A DNA stretch of 64,000 nucleotides from Pedobacter sp. (GCF_031119335.1 NZ_JAVHXT010000006.1:124001-188000); one strand, 5' to 3'. Counted from the stretch's first letter, positions 41,278 through 51,830 are shown. The notes: a model not told the origin generated them from the letters alone. Program-made: numbers and translations.

Positions 41278-42951
41278 TTATTTAGAACCATTAACAAATT
41301 GCAATATCAAATCAGCGGGCAAAGCTAAAGTTGCAATTCGGCTAAACCTTGCAATATTGATCCCCAAAAACTTGCCATTTAAATCGAACACTGGCGAACC
41401 GCATTCCGCAGCTTTTACATCCGCATCGTGCGCAAAAACCTTCGCAAAACCGTCACGTCTTCCAGATTTTCCACCGGTAATCCGCTCTGCGGGATGATTA
41501 GAACTTCCCATCTTCACCCCTGCTAAAACCAAAGTCTTTGTTAAGGTGGTAGTATCGTTCTTCCAAGTCAAGTTAATTTCATCATCTGGCCAATAGTTTA
41601 GTAAAGCTGGTGCAAAATCGTTCGCTTTTTCTATTACCTTACCATTAAGTGCCAATAACTCATCTCCTACTTTAATCCCTGCCTTTCCTGCTGGACTTTC
41701 AGGATTAATTAAAGAAAATAAGGCAGGTTTAGAATTAAACTTCAACATGGCACCCAAATAAGGCCTGCTGCTATTTTTCGGAAGGTTAAATATTTCACTA
41801 CCGTATACACCAGACACTAATTTACCACGTTCTTTTTCAATGTAAATTAGCTTGCCCATCGCTACATTGGTTGTCGATACTTCTGATAAGTTTATTCCAC
41901 CTCGCAAATCATCCGTACCACTCACAGCTAACAATGCCACATCGTTCTCTCTATCTTTGGCTACTAATGAAAGCTTCGCATTTGGATAGGTGACCAGCTC
42001 GGGGTTATCGCCAAGCATAGATAATTTCGTAACTAGAAACTGTCGTTTAGCCCCATTACTATCTTTCTGATTAAACAATGTAGCCAATATCTGTTGCTGC
42101 GCCGATTGAACTGTACTCGTTATCGCCACGCAGCTTAATTTGTCCGCTTGAGTATCAAACTTAGGATGCAATTTTTGCTGTTTGCTTTCTTTCTGCAATG
42201 TATTTGCCAATGGATCTTTTCCAATGCTATCCTTTTGTTTTGGAAAATCTAAATAAGTAGTTTGCTGCTGTAACGCCGTCCAATAGTTACGATACAAATC
42301 AACCGGAATTTCGAAGTTTTGGTCTTCGCCAACATCAACAGCACTATGCAAGCCAATCACACGCCCATGATAGTCGAACAAAGGGCCTCCCGAGTCGCCA
42401 GGTTCCATTTTACAGGTAGAACGAATAAAACCGTACTCATTTTTCACTTCGGCAACTCTACCTAATCTCAACGTTGGCAGCTTTTGATCTAAACTTTCTG
42501 GATAAGCAATACTGATACACGGCTGACCAGCAACCAGACTATGCGAATAACCCATTTCGGCAAAAGGCCAAATACCTTGGTCGGTAATCTTCATCATACC
42601 AACATCGGGCATACCTGGTGTTGTTGGATTATCTATTCGCCCCAAAGCTATAGCAATGCACTCTTTTCCGTCTGGAAAAAATACTTTATAATTTTTTCCC
42701 GGAACGGTGGTATGTGCCGCAGTTAAAATATAGCCATCTGCTGTAACTACCACGCCACTAAATTGATTTCCGGTGCGCTGATCTAGTTTGACATCAAAGC
42801 TCCAAATGCGCACACTAGCGGGGTAACTTTTTTGAACTGCTTTCGATACAATTTCTTCAAACTGTTGCAGCTTTTTCTTTTGTGCATAACCGTTAAAGCC
42901 AATGAGTAATAATACCATTAGTATCTTGATACGGAATTGATATGGTTTCAT
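41278..42951 (-). CDS. Secreted trypsin-like serine protease with PDZ domain and a second, altered protease domain
   Basis: The 557-residue protein has a signal peptide (about 1-23) and an N-terminal trypsin-like domain with an apparent triad: His80 in TAAHT, Asp116 in PDVGMMKI and Ser187 in EPGDSGGP. After a linker, a second protease-like half (about 272-390, with Asp337 in NDVALL) leads into a PDZ domain (about 396-480, LINPESPAGKAGIKVGDELLALNG). The end of a protease fold then returns with AAECGSPVFDLNGKFLGINIA, where Cys517 stands in the serine position. The second domain therefore looks split by PDZ and lacks a normal nucleophile. It ends the SusCD-type locus and may process peptides in the periplasm or at the surface. 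Confidence 0.85.
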   Translation of the reverse strand: MKPYQFRIKILMVLLLIGFNGYAQKKKLQQFEEIVSKAVQKSYPASVRIWSFDVKLDQRTGNQFSGVVVTADGYILTAAHTTVPGKNYKVFFPDGKECIAIALGRIDNPTTPGMPDVGMMKITDQGIWPFAEMGYSHSLVAGQPCISIAYPESLDQKLPTLRLGRVAEVKNEYGFIRSTCKMEPGDSGGPLFDYHGRVIGLHSAVDVGEDQNFEIPVDLYRNYWTALQQQTTYLDFPKQKDSIGKDPLANTLQKESKQQKLHPKFDTQADKLSCVAITSTVQSAQQQILATLFNQKDSNGAKRQFLVTKLSMLGDNPELVTYPNAKLSLVAKDRENDVALLAVSGTDDLRGGINLSEVSTTNVAMGKLIYIEKERGKLVSGVYGSEIFNLPKNSSRPYLGAMLKFNSKPALFSLINPESPAGKAGIKVGDELLALNGKVIEKANDFAPALLNYWPDDEINLTWKNDTTTLTKTLVLAGVKMGSSNHPAERITGGKSGRRDGFAKVFAHDADVKAAECGSPVFDLNGKFLGINIARFSRIATLALPADLILQFVNGSK

Positions 42952-43212
42952 GTTTTGGGAATGGATTTAAAAAGGCATGACCATTTCTGGCCATACCAAT
43001 CATTACTAACCTAATTCGATGGTGGTGGGAATTCTTCTTAGAGCTAGAACTTCTTCAGTCGCATAGACGGTTTTCTTTCGGTAGCGTTTCTATGAAAGCA
43101 AAAGACATGACCTTCCATGCGGCGTTACCTAACAAAACAACCACAATAGAATTAGATTTAAAGATCTTTAAGCAGACTTACCCTTTTGAGGCAAGCCTGC
43201 ATTATTGTGCGA

Positions 43213-44349
43213 CTATTTAAAAATTTCTGCCAATTTTGCGTTTAGAGGCTCACCCCTTAAACCATTAGCGATAATCTTTCCTTCGGCATCTACTAAAAAG
43301 CTGGCAGGCACGGCACGCACTCCATACAAACGTCCTACTTCGTTGTTCCAACCTTTTAAATCTGATACATGTGCCCATTCTAACCCATCTTTTTCAATGG
43401 CTTCTAACCAACTTTGCTTTACATGATCTAAAGAAACGGAGATAATCTCGAAACCTTTATCATGGTAGGTTTTATACTGTTTTACCAAATTCGGATTTTC
43501 TTCTCGGCATGGCCCGCACCAGCTTGCCCAAAATTCTACCAACACTACTTTACCTTTAAAACTGGCTAAAGAAACTGGTTTGCCTACTTCGTTATTTTGG
43601 GTAAATAGAGGCGCTGGTTTGCCTACCGCAGTTAAACCATTAGCTTCTATACGTTGTGCCAGCTCCTTGCCCATATCTGTTTCCCTCAATTCTTTAGATA
43701 ACGCATTATAAATTGGCTGAACTTTGGCTACGTCAACTTTACTGCCCGCAGCTTCAGATAAGGCTACTAATGCGTAATAAGACTTTGGATTAGCTTTGGC
43801 AAACTCAAACTGCTTGTCGGTTCGGTCTTGCATCCTTTTGCGAAAACGCTTATCTATCTCTTTGATAAAAGTAGTGTCTTTCTTTTGCTCGGGTGTGCCG
43901 CTGTTGTACTCCATGTTTGCTGTTTTAGTAACAGCCATAATAGTACCTCCAATAACTTTGTTATAAGCTTCAGACTCATCATAAACCTTAGAACCAGTAA
44001 ACTTAGCCGTTTGTAAAGAATCCTTCGATGTTAAGCTGAACTGCTCTTTACCAAAGTAGAAATAAATGACATCTCCTGTGTAAACGGCGTGTCCTTTACC
44101 TTTTCCGGTATGATCTAATGCCATGCGGGCATAAGCGTTGTTCGAAGTAATAGTTCCACTAAACTTGAACGCTCCGTCAACTAATGCCACCGAGTCTTCG
44201 CGACCTCCACCATTGTCCATATAGTCGAAATAAACCATTGCAGGCTTATTCAAATTGCCAACTTTTCCAGTAAAGTTAAAGTTGGGTGTTTGTGCTAAAG
44301 CTAACGTAGGCAGTAGCAATGCTGATAAAATCAATTCTTTTATTTTCAT
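43213..44349 (-). CDS. TlpA-like thiol-disulfide oxidoreductase with N-terminal DUF4369-like domain
   Basis: The 378-residue exported protein has a signal peptide (about 1-19), an N-terminal beta-rich domain resembling DUF4369 (about 22-130), a helical linker, and a C-terminal thioredoxin fold of the TlpA/ResA type with the active site FWASWCGPCREE (Cys278 and Cys281) and the cis-proline region VRAVPASFLVD. Proteins of this type are frequent cargo genes in Bacteroidota SusCD loci and are thought to reduce disulfides in the periplasm. It lies between the PKD-like lipoprotein and the secreted protease on the same strand; the 262-bp gap before the protease shows no gene. Confidence 0.9.
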   Translation of the reverse strand: MKIKELILSALLLPTLALAQTPNFNFTGKVGNLNKPAMVYFDYMDNGGGREDSVALVDGAFKFSGTITSNNAYARMALDHTGKGKGHAVYTGDVIYFYFGKEQFSLTSKDSLQTAKFTGSKVYDESEAYNKVIGGTIMAVTKTANMEYNSGTPEQKKDTTFIKEIDKRFRKRMQDRTDKQFEFAKANPKSYYALVALSEAAGSKVDVAKVQPIYNALSKELRETDMGKELAQRIEANGLTAVGKPAPLFTQNNEVGKPVSLASFKGKVVLVEFWASWCGPCREENPNLVKQYKTYHDKGFEIISVSLDHVKQSWLEAIEKDGLEWAHVSDLKGWNNEVGRLYGVRAVPASFLVDAEGKIIANGLRGEPLNAKLAEIFK

Positions 44350-44508
44350 TTGTTCAAATTTATTTTCATTTGTGATGCAGCTACCATGAGTTAATCATTC
44401 TACTGTGTGATTTTGAAACTCATGGTGGTTTCATTTGTGTTATTTTTAGTTTGAGTTTTATAAATATCCGCCGCAATCATAATGTTCATGCGGCGGAAAA
44501 TAGTATGT

Positions 44509-45936
44509 TTATTTTCGAGTTACAATGTCAACTGCAGCCCCTGGAATTCCGTTTATAGTTTTGGTAATTACGCCATTTACGCCTACACTAACGTTCACCG
44601 TGTAAACAGCACCTGCAGTGCCCACGGTAAGGGTATTATCGTCGGCACTGATTTTTAACATGGTGATTTTTTTACCAGCAAAATTGGCATCTAACACCCT
44701 TAAATCTTCATTAAGAGGATTGTAGCGATAAATCTTATCATTCGATGTAAAGTAAAATACATTTAAGGTATTACGTACCCATTTGCTATCTGTTTGCACC
44801 AGCGCTGCTCCAGCAAAAACTCGCTTGCTTATTGCTCTCACCCGCTTGTTGCTGCTATCAAACGTATAATTAAAACCAAGCTCGGTAATGGTACCATCGG
44901 GAGCTTTAAAAAATGCGTAAAATGTCCCTGCCTGACCAGTTTGCATGAATAGCAAATCATCCATGCCCACATTCTTTGGATCAAAAGCAGTTCCATCTGG
45001 ATCTACCACATAATCTTTTCCTAGATAGCTGCCATCGCCACCAAAAGTTACAAAGCCCTTAGATTTAGTATCGAAACCGAAGTAAAAGCCAGGAGTACGT
45101 GTAAAATATTTAGACAAAAGGTAGTCGCCTGCCTGCTCATTTGCGAATTTGCCGTAATCTGGAGCAAAAGGTGCAGTAGACATTACACCCACGTACAATT
45201 TGCCATTAACCACCCCAGTAGGCACCGTACCCATAAAAGCTTCTAATCTGCCTACATTAATTGTACTTGGCTGCGTAAAAAACTGGTCATTAAAATATCT
45301 CTTGCGCAGTAAAGTACTGGCATCTAGCACCGGGCTTTTTGTTGTAGGATCATTACACAACACCCAATAGTCTTGGTTGGTAATGGGCTGGTAAGGCAGT
45401 GGATCTGAAAAGTAAAGCTGTACTGGGTTTTTAGGCAAATCTTCGTTGTGAAAAGACTTGTAAATGTCTGCTATGACCGTATTGTCAGGTTTCACAAAAG
45501 ATAGCCTAGCAGTTCCATTGTCGTCACTTAAAACTAGGTTACCCACGCTGAACTCTGTAGATCCTAAAATTTTAAAGGGCACTACATATCTTAGGCCGTT
45601 ACGATTATCGATGATAATTAGCTTCGAATTACGCAAACCTGGCCCTAAATTAAACACCATTCTTAATGGAAAACCAGTGTATACCGCTTCCCTTAGCTCT
45701 TCAGCGACCATAATGCGCCATTCAAAAGAAAGGTCTTTTTTCGGGTCTGCGTCGGCTATCGTTATTTTAGGATTAAGGATAAGTGAATCGCCTAAAAGCG
45801 CTGCAAAAGTAGAATCTCTAAACTCGGTCACCACAGGCTCCGAAGGTGGATGATAATCGTAATTACCTAAATCCTTTTTACAAGCTGTATATAAACCAAC
45901 CAAAATGGCCAGTGTTAAAATTAATTTAAATTTCAT
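44509..45936 (-). CDS. PKD-like family surface lipoprotein
   Basis: The 475-residue protein has a lipoprotein signal ending LYTACKKD (lipidated Cys19) and a first immunoglobulin/PKD-like domain (about 35-120), followed by repeated beta-rich blade-like segments that may form a propeller. This matches the PKD-like lipoproteins that accompany SusC, SusD and DUF4843 proteins in peptide-type nutrient loci. It presumably binds substrate at the outer surface as an accessory lipoprotein. It begins 21 bp after the DUF4843 gene, consistent with one operon. Confidence 0.83.
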   Translation of the reverse strand: MKFKLILTLAILVGLYTACKKDLGNYDYHPPSEPVVTEFRDSTFAALLGDSLILNPKITIADADPKKDLSFEWRIMVAEELREAVYTGFPLRMVFNLGPGLRNSKLIIIDNRNGLRYVVPFKILGSTEFSVGNLVLSDDNGTARLSFVKPDNTVIADIYKSFHNEDLPKNPVQLYFSDPLPYQPITNQDYWVLCNDPTTKSPVLDASTLLRKRYFNDQFFTQPSTINVGRLEAFMGTVPTGVVNGKLYVGVMSTAPFAPDYGKFANEQAGDYLLSKYFTRTPGFYFGFDTKSKGFVTFGGDGSYLGKDYVVDPDGTAFDPKNVGMDDLLFMQTGQAGTFYAFFKAPDGTITELGFNYTFDSSNKRVRAISKRVFAGAALVQTDSKWVRNTLNVFYFTSNDKIYRYNPLNEDLRVLDANFAGKKITMLKISADDNTLTVGTAGAVYTVNVSVGVNGVITKTINGIPGAAVDIVTRK

Positions 45937-45957
45937 CTTTACTAAGTTTAATAAAGG

Positions 45958-46809
45958 TTAAATAACAATTTGGTTGCCGCTCTCGTCAATAAAGAAATAG
46001 CTGTTAACCTGAGCAAAAAAGCGCATTACGAAACGTTTACTCGGCGCATCTTCGTTGTAAAACTCATATTCGTTACTACCATCAGTTTTCTTTACTAGAA
46101 CATATCCCTTGCTCGGATTTTTAGCTATCCAAGTCGCTGGATCTTTTAGAAATATCCTAAAACTGTCGATATAATAAAGCGTTCGCGGAATTTGCATATA
46201 AGCATCTGGTTTAGACATATCTACTAATTCGGTAGTACCAGAAGCAATCAAAAACAACTGATGTTTCAATCGTCCGTAGTCGCCCAATTGCGATTGCCAA
46301 TACATCCACCAGCTTGGTCTTTCTAAACGGTTAGAGAAAATGACTTTCTTGGTGCGCAATGGCAAGGGCAAATCTGCCGAAAAGTCGCCACCAGATATTG
46401 TTCTAAAACCCAGCGTCACCGATTTTTCTGCTAAACCTTCATCTATGTTCTTAATGATGATTGGGATTTTAAAAGTGGTAGAATCAGCAGGCATAGTATA
46501 GCTTGGCTTTAGGGCTTCGTAATGTAAATCTTTAACTGCTGTGGTTAACGAATCTACTACCGATAACACAAACTGACGGCTGCGTGAAGCCTTGTTACCT
46601 GTCACAATAACAGGTATCCAAACCGTGTCTTGCCCTAAACTCGGGTTGTAAGCAAAAGAATAACTAATCGTGGTTGTATCCTGTTTTTTATCTTTATCTA
46701 AATAATGTAGGTATACATTGTCGGTTGCCTCAAAAGGTGCCAACTCGTTCTTTTTACAAGCCCATAACACTGTGCTTAAAAGCAAAAAGGAAAATATGAT
46801 CTTTTTCAT
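45958..46809 (-). CDS. DUF4843 domain lipoprotein
   Basis: I choose the internal start MKKIIFSFLLLSTVLWACKKN because it gives a standard lipoprotein signal with the lipobox cysteine at residue 18; the longer frame upstream adds 13 unlikely residues. The 283-residue product is all-beta and has SYSFAYNPSLGQDTVWIPV and VTLGFRTISGGDF, matching DUF4843 proteins found only with SusC/SusD in Bacteroidota. Function is unknown; it is assumed to be an accessory surface substrate-binding protein. It lies between the susD-like and PKD-like genes in the operon. Confidence 0.83.
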   Translation of the reverse strand: MKKIIFSFLLLSTVLWACKKNELAPFEATDNVYLHYLDKDKKQDTTTISYSFAYNPSLGQDTVWIPVIVTGNKASRSRQFVLSVVDSLTTAVKDLHYEALKPSYTMPADSTTFKIPIIIKNIDEGLAEKSVTLGFRTISGGDFSADLPLPLRTKKVIFSNRLERPSWWMYWQSQLGDYGRLKHQLFLIASGTTELVDMSKPDAYMQIPRTLYYIDSFRIFLKDPATWIAKNPSKGYVLVKKTDGSNEYEFYNEDAPSKRFVMRFFAQVNSYFFIDESGNQIVI

Positions 46810-46930
46810 CCGTATAAAATTTGTCTTCATTTGTGATGAAGCTACCATGAGTTAATCGTTGTTACTACCGATGTAAAATCGGGACAAGTGTGTGATTTTG
46901 AACTCATAGTGGTTTCATTGTTTGGTCTAT

Positions 46931-48394
46931 TTAGTTTCTATTAGCTTGCTCTTCAATTGGAAGAGGAAACACAAATATTTTATCAGACGCTGAGTAAATA
47001 AATCCTGCGGTGGTAATGATATCGAGATTTAAGCGCTTGTGCATGAAGAAGCTTTGGCTCTCTCCATAAAACTCTTTTCTATATTCGCCTTTTAAGAGAT
47101 TGATAAAATCTGGTTTCGAAATAGATGCACTTACGTTAGTCCCGATACCACGGTGCACCCTAAACGTATTAAAGTAATCTACTGCCGTTCCCGGATTGGT
47201 ATCAAAAGAAGATTCGGCTGCAATAAGATACATCTCGCTTAAACGTATAGCCGGTGCCATTAATGGATGCAGGTTAGTTAGTGGCGTGGTATTTACAATG
47301 TATTTCTGCAGGTAGAACCTGTCAGATTGATTGGCATCTCTCACTAACCTGAACCACTGTTTGTAGCGCCAATCGTCTGCTCCAACGGTACCTAAGTTAT
47401 AAATGGAATTGATTTGATCTGCAGTAGCCGAATAATCTGGATTTACCCTTGAGAACAAACCTATTAGTTGCTCCCTAGATTGAGGCACATACCATCCAAA
47501 AACAAGCTCATTATAGAAAATTCGATCTCTCTTGCTCACGTCATCAGCAAAGAAATCTGCTTGTAATGTCCATGGGAATTTTTGTGAATCGATAACTTCC
47601 TTCGCATTACTTAGAGCATTCACTTTATCATTCTTATAAAGGTAAACACGAGCCAAGGTACCAGCTACAGCGTAATAGTTCATCCTATGCCTTCTGTTCT
47701 GTAAAAACAAGGATGGATTTTTCAGTTCTGTAGCTTTTTCTCCTGTTGGATAACCCACCACATAACTAGCTGGCAAAATTGGGTCTTTACCTCTCAATAG
47801 CGTTTTGGCTTCTTGTAAATCAGCTATTGCTTTATCAATAACTTCGGTAACGGTAGAAAATGGGGTAGGTTTGGTATCTACCGTAGTTACATAAGGCATT
47901 GCCTTAAAGCTGGGGTTATTTTGATAAGAGGCACCGAACATCCTTAATAAATCAAAGTGCATATAAGCTCTTAAAGCCAAAGCCTCGCCTTTCACTATTT
48001 CATAATTTTGATCTCTGAAAAGTTCTTTGCGTTGGTCTATTACACTTAAAATTTGATTAAGGTTACCAATTTGCTTGTAGGAATGTGTCCAGATTACGCT
48101 GATTTTTTGCACATAGGCTGTAAGTGTATAATCGAATGCAGCAATCCTTATAAAGTTGGCATCAGTAAATTGATAGTTCTGTGCCATGATATCCAAATTG
48201 CTGAACGTAAGATTACCGCCATATAAATTGGCACCAGCCAAGCCTACGTAGGCACCATTTAACGCTTCCTTAAAGCCTTCTTCAGATGAAAAAAGTTCTT
48301 CTTTAGATACATCAGACTCTGGCTGTATATCTAGAAACTTTTTGCAAGAAGACAGTGCAATTAAGCTAATGAATATGATTAAATATTTTTTCAT
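46931..48394 (-). CDS. RagB/SusD family nutrient-binding outer-membrane lipoprotein
   Basis: With the start at MKKYLIIFISLIALSSCKKFL the 487-residue product has a lipoprotein signal (lipidated Cys17); the longer open frame extends into susC and is rejected. The body has the SusD-like start FLDIQPESDVSKEELFSSEEGF, helical TPR-like segments (GEALALRAYMHFDLLRMFG, about 118-136) and the C-terminal SusD fold. SusD proteins form the lid over the SusC channel and capture nutrient. The gene starts 10 bp after susC ends. Confidence 0.95.
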   Translation of the reverse strand: MKKYLIIFISLIALSSCKKFLDIQPESDVSKEELFSSEEGFKEALNGAYVGLAGANLYGGNLTFSNLDIMAQNYQFTDANFIRIAAFDYTLTAYVQKISVIWTHSYKQIGNLNQILSVIDQRKELFRDQNYEIVKGEALALRAYMHFDLLRMFGASYQNNPSFKAMPYVTTVDTKPTPFSTVTEVIDKAIADLQEAKTLLRGKDPILPASYVVGYPTGEKATELKNPSLFLQNRRHRMNYYAVAGTLARVYLYKNDKVNALSNAKEVIDSQKFPWTLQADFFADDVSKRDRIFYNELVFGWYVPQSREQLIGLFSRVNPDYSATADQINSIYNLGTVGADDWRYKQWFRLVRDANQSDRFYLQKYIVNTTPLTNLHPLMAPAIRLSEMYLIAAESSFDTNPGTAVDYFNTFRVHRGIGTNVSASISKPDFINLLKGEYRKEFYGESQSFFMHKRLNLDIITTAGFIYSASDKIFVFPLPIEEQANRN

Positions 48395-48404
48395 GTCTTT
48401 ATGT

Positions 48405-51400
48405 TTAGAATGAGGCCAATAATGAAAAGGTGAAACTTCTGGCGAAAGGATAAATAGTACCTCTTTCCATTTCAATGCTCGAGGTTCTGAAAATATCATT
48501 CATAGCCAAGGTGGTTCGTAGATTTTGTAGTCCGAAGCGCTTCACCATATCTTTTTTAAAGTCGTACGATGCATAAATAGACCTTAGTTCTAACAAGTTT
48601 TCTTTTTGAACGAACCTAGATGATACGTTGGTGATCGAAAAATCTGCAATATCCTTGAAGAAAGTTTGGTCGCCAGGTCTAATCCAACGTTGGTTAAGCA
48701 CGCGGCTATCTACGTTAAACCTCGGATCGGCATTTTCTACACGATCTACTAAAGTTTGGTTATAGGTATAGCCACCAAAACGGTAGAAAAAGCTGAAGCT
48801 GAACAAGAAGTTCTTGTAACCAATATTTGGGTTAATATTACCTTCGAACTTTGGCGCACCCTCGGCAATAGGCATAATATCTGCCACATCCCATGTATAA
48901 GTTAACGAACCATCTTTCTTTCTAAACATCTCTTTACCAGTTTGCGGGTCTATACCTAAAGATGGTACAGCGTAAATCATGGTCATCGATTCACCTTCGT
49001 TAAAACGTACTAGCGGAGTAGACTGTGCATTTTTAGTAGGATCGGTTTGGTACTCATCTATCTTACTATTTAAGGTGTTTAAAGAGTTGGATAAGCTTAC
49101 CAACCTATTTAAATTATGTCCTAAGTTGGCAGTAACGTTAATGTTAAAGTCTTTCGTTCTTAGTGCATTTGCAGTCAAATAAACTTCAAAACCTTTGTTA
49201 GCTACGTTACCCAGGTTTTCTTTATAGGTAGTAAAACCTGTAGAAGGCACCAAATCAATATCAGTGATTAACCCTTTGGTTAATTTGTAATAATATCTTG
49301 GAGAAATCACGATACGATCTTGCAACAAACCTAAATCTATACCGGCATCATAAGTGGTTGTTTTTTGCCAGCGTAAGTTAGGGTTACCATAACCCAATAC
49401 CTGTGCCCCTAAACCGGTAGAATACCAATTGTTAGGCTGATATTGGTATAAGGATCTAGACAAATAGGCTGGAAAAGAAACCGAACCCACTTCTCCAGCA
49501 CTAGCTTTTAAACGGAGTTGACTAATCACTTTAGATCCTGATAAGAATGATTCGTTGTGCATATTCCAACCAATACCTGTAGACCAAAAAGGTGCAAAAC
49601 GCTTGTTAGATCCAAAAGCAGAAGAACCTTCGTACCTAAAAGAAGCATCTAGCAAGTATCTATTTTTAAAGGAATAGTTACCTGAGAAGAATGCGCCTGC
49701 CAATCGGTTTTCGGTTACATTACCACCAGGTGCAGAATTTAATTTGTAGATACGGGCAAAGCCGATGTTGGTAAAACGATCGTTAGAAAAACCCTGAGCT
49801 TCCGTCAATTTATCATCGGTTCTAACGGCAACAATATTAGTTCCCAAAACCAAGTTAAAGTACTGTTCGCCAATCTGTTTATTATAACCTAAAGTTGCCT
49901 TACCATCTATGGCTAAACGGTCATTTTCTAGCAACCCGTAAGTTCCTTTATTGTTTAGTTGATCGCTAGGATAAGAATAAAATTGGTTGCTTAAAGGCGA
50001 AACAAACTTGTCGTTGCTAGATACACTTTTATTTAAGCTAATTTGACTTTTTAGGTTTAGGCTTGGTGTAATTCTCCAATCTATCGAGAAAGCATCAATA
50101 ATTTCCAACATGGATGATTTATCGAAACTAGCTAGTGTGCCTTCGAACAATGGATTAAATACATACCTATTTTGGAATTGATCTGCACCATTTTGTTTAG
50201 TATCTACTCGCCAATTGGCCAATTCCTGTACAATATCACCATTTTGGTTCCTGATAGGATAATATGGGTTCATTCTTACATAGGTAGAAAAATCTCCATA
50301 GGGCGAATTGTTTCCGTTTGCCTGCGTAACGGTAACTTCGTTTCTAAAAATCAGTTTTCTACTCGGGCTGTAGGTAAAACTCATTCCGCCGCTGTAACGA
50401 TCTCTGTTAGAGCCCAACATTACACCCGGAGTGGTTTCGTAGCGAAGATCTAAGCCATATCTAAATTTCTCATCACCCCCTTGTACATAAGCCGCATGTT
50501 TTTGGCGGTAAGCATTACGTAAAGCTTGCGATAACCAATAGGTATCTACCCCACTGGCAACATTTTTTAACCTATTGAAATATTCTGCATCTAGCTGCTC
50601 TTGCGTGTTACCAGCATTCTCCATCGCATCATACAATCCTGCTAACACTTCATACTTCAATTTATCTGCAGCATTTAGTACGTGATAATCTGTTAAGTCT
50701 GGCGCATTCAAAGTGGTTTCGTAATTGTACGATAGCTGGAGTTTACCTGCTACCGGCGCTTTGGTAGTAATTACAATAACGCCATTGGCCGCTCTAGAGC
50801 CGTAAACGGCAGTTGCCGCAGCGTCTTTTAATAACGTAACTGATTCTATCCTGTTCATGTCTAGGTCGGTTACTTTTTGTAGCGTAACCTCAAAGCCATC
50901 TAACATAAAAGCTGGCAAGTTGTAGTTGCTCGATAGATTGTTACGGTCCAATAGGTTGCCTGTATCTTCGATGGTAGGCAAGGCAGTAGCTCCCCTTACA
51001 TTAATTCGCGGCAATGCATTAGGGTCAGAGCCAAAAAGATTGTTATCTAAAACTTTAAATGAAGGATCGAAAGTTTGGATACTCTTAATTAAACTCTGCG
51101 GATTGTTCTTCTGCAAATCTTCTCCCTTAATTACAATAGCATTACCTGTGTAGTTGTCTTTTTTAATGGTTTGATAGCCTGTAACTACCACATCTTTCAT
51201 TTGTATAGACATAGGAACTAGCTTTATAACTAGATTTTTGCCACCAGATGCTGGAACTTCCAAAGGTTCGTAACCTATGTAACTAAATACGAGGATCACT
51301 CCCTCATCGGCAGTTACTATAAATTCACCTTTGCTGTTGGTTGCACCTATAGTTGCGCCGCCTTTGAGAGAAATATTTACACCAGGCAGTGTTTCTCCAG

Positions 51401-51830
51401 TGTTTTTGTCGCTTACCGTTCCCTTTATATCAATTTTTGCAGATTGATTTTGGGCAGTAGATACTTCATCTTTTTTGCTGATCACAATCGTTTTGTTGAT
51501 AATGTGATAGCTCAGCTCTTGGCTTTTAAATAAAGTGTTCAACGCTTCGTTAATAGATGCTTTTTGAAGTTCTATCTCTACATCCTGCTTGTTCTGCAAC
51601 ACATTGCCCTTGTAGAAAAAGAAATAGCCCGTCTGTTTTTTGATCTCCTTTAAAATATTTTTAATAGATCCTGTTTGGCGGGGAATGGTTACGGTTTGCG
51701 AATAACTTGCCGCCGACACATGCAATGCAACAGTTAGCAATAAAATGGCAGTCAATTTCATGACCAATAAAAGTTTAGTCTTTACGTTCCGCTTTTTACA
51801 CGCAGACTTGTAAAGGGTAGTTAATTTCAT
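48405..51830 (-). CDS. SusC/RagA family TonB-linked outer-membrane transporter with STN signalling domain
   Basis: The 1141-residue protein has a signal peptide (cleavage probably near residue 45), an STN domain (about 50-118, QTGYFFFYKGNVL), a carboxypeptidase-like beta domain (about 132-215, GTVSDKNTGETLPGVNISLKG split at GVN), a plug (about 215-345, ending AVYGSRAANGVIVITTK) and a C-terminal beta barrel ending in Phe. The STN domain is the part that signals to a FecR anti-sigma factor, and the FecR and ECF sigma genes lie directly upstream. The transporter imports a large nutrient, probably peptide-like given the neighbours. Confidence 0.95.
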   Translation of the reverse strand: MKLTTLYKSACKKRNVKTKLLLVMKLTAILLLTVALHVSAASYSQTVTIPRQTGSIKNILKEIKKQTGYFFFYKGNVLQNKQDVEIELQKASINEALNTLFKSQELSYHIINKTIVISKKDEVSTAQNQSAKIDIKGTVSDKNTGETLPGVNISLKGGATIGATNSKGEFIVTADEGVILVFSYIGYEPLEVPASGGKNLVIKLVPMSIQMKDVVVTGYQTIKKDNYTGNAIVIKGEDLQKNNPQSLIKSIQTFDPSFKVLDNNLFGSDPNALPRINVRGATALPTIEDTGNLLDRNNLSSNYNLPAFMLDGFEVTLQKVTDLDMNRIESVTLLKDAAATAVYGSRAANGVIVITTKAPVAGKLQLSYNYETTLNAPDLTDYHVLNAADKLKYEVLAGLYDAMENAGNTQEQLDAEYFNRLKNVASGVDTYWLSQALRNAYRQKHAAYVQGGDEKFRYGLDLRYETTPGVMLGSNRDRYSGGMSFTYSPSRKLIFRNEVTVTQANGNNSPYGDFSTYVRMNPYYPIRNQNGDIVQELANWRVDTKQNGADQFQNRYVFNPLFEGTLASFDKSSMLEIIDAFSIDWRITPSLNLKSQISLNKSVSSNDKFVSPLSNQFYSYPSDQLNNKGTYGLLENDRLAIDGKATLGYNKQIGEQYFNLVLGTNIVAVRTDDKLTEAQGFSNDRFTNIGFARIYKLNSAPGGNVTENRLAGAFFSGNYSFKNRYLLDASFRYEGSSAFGSNKRFAPFWSTGIGWNMHNESFLSGSKVISQLRLKASAGEVGSVSFPAYLSRSLYQYQPNNWYSTGLGAQVLGYGNPNLRWQKTTTYDAGIDLGLLQDRIVISPRYYYKLTKGLITDIDLVPSTGFTTYKENLGNVANKGFEVYLTANALRTKDFNINVTANLGHNLNRLVSLSNSLNTLNSKIDEYQTDPTKNAQSTPLVRFNEGESMTMIYAVPSLGIDPQTGKEMFRKKDGSLTYTWDVADIMPIAEGAPKFEGNINPNIGYKNFLFSFSFFYRFGGYTYNQTLVDRVENADPRFNVDSRVLNQRWIRPGDQTFFKDIADFSITNVSSRFVQKENLLELRSIYASYDFKKDMVKRFGLQNLRTTLAMNDIFRTSSIEMERGTIYPFARSFTFSLLASF

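Noticed and set aside
42952..43212. A small gene or gene remnant between the protease and TlpA-like genes
   Set aside because: No frame of useful length or recognisable motif is present on either strand.
48395..48499. N-terminal extension of the SusD-like frame
   Set aside because: It lies inside the susC coding end and would hide the lipoprotein signal that begins at the Met encoded at 48394.
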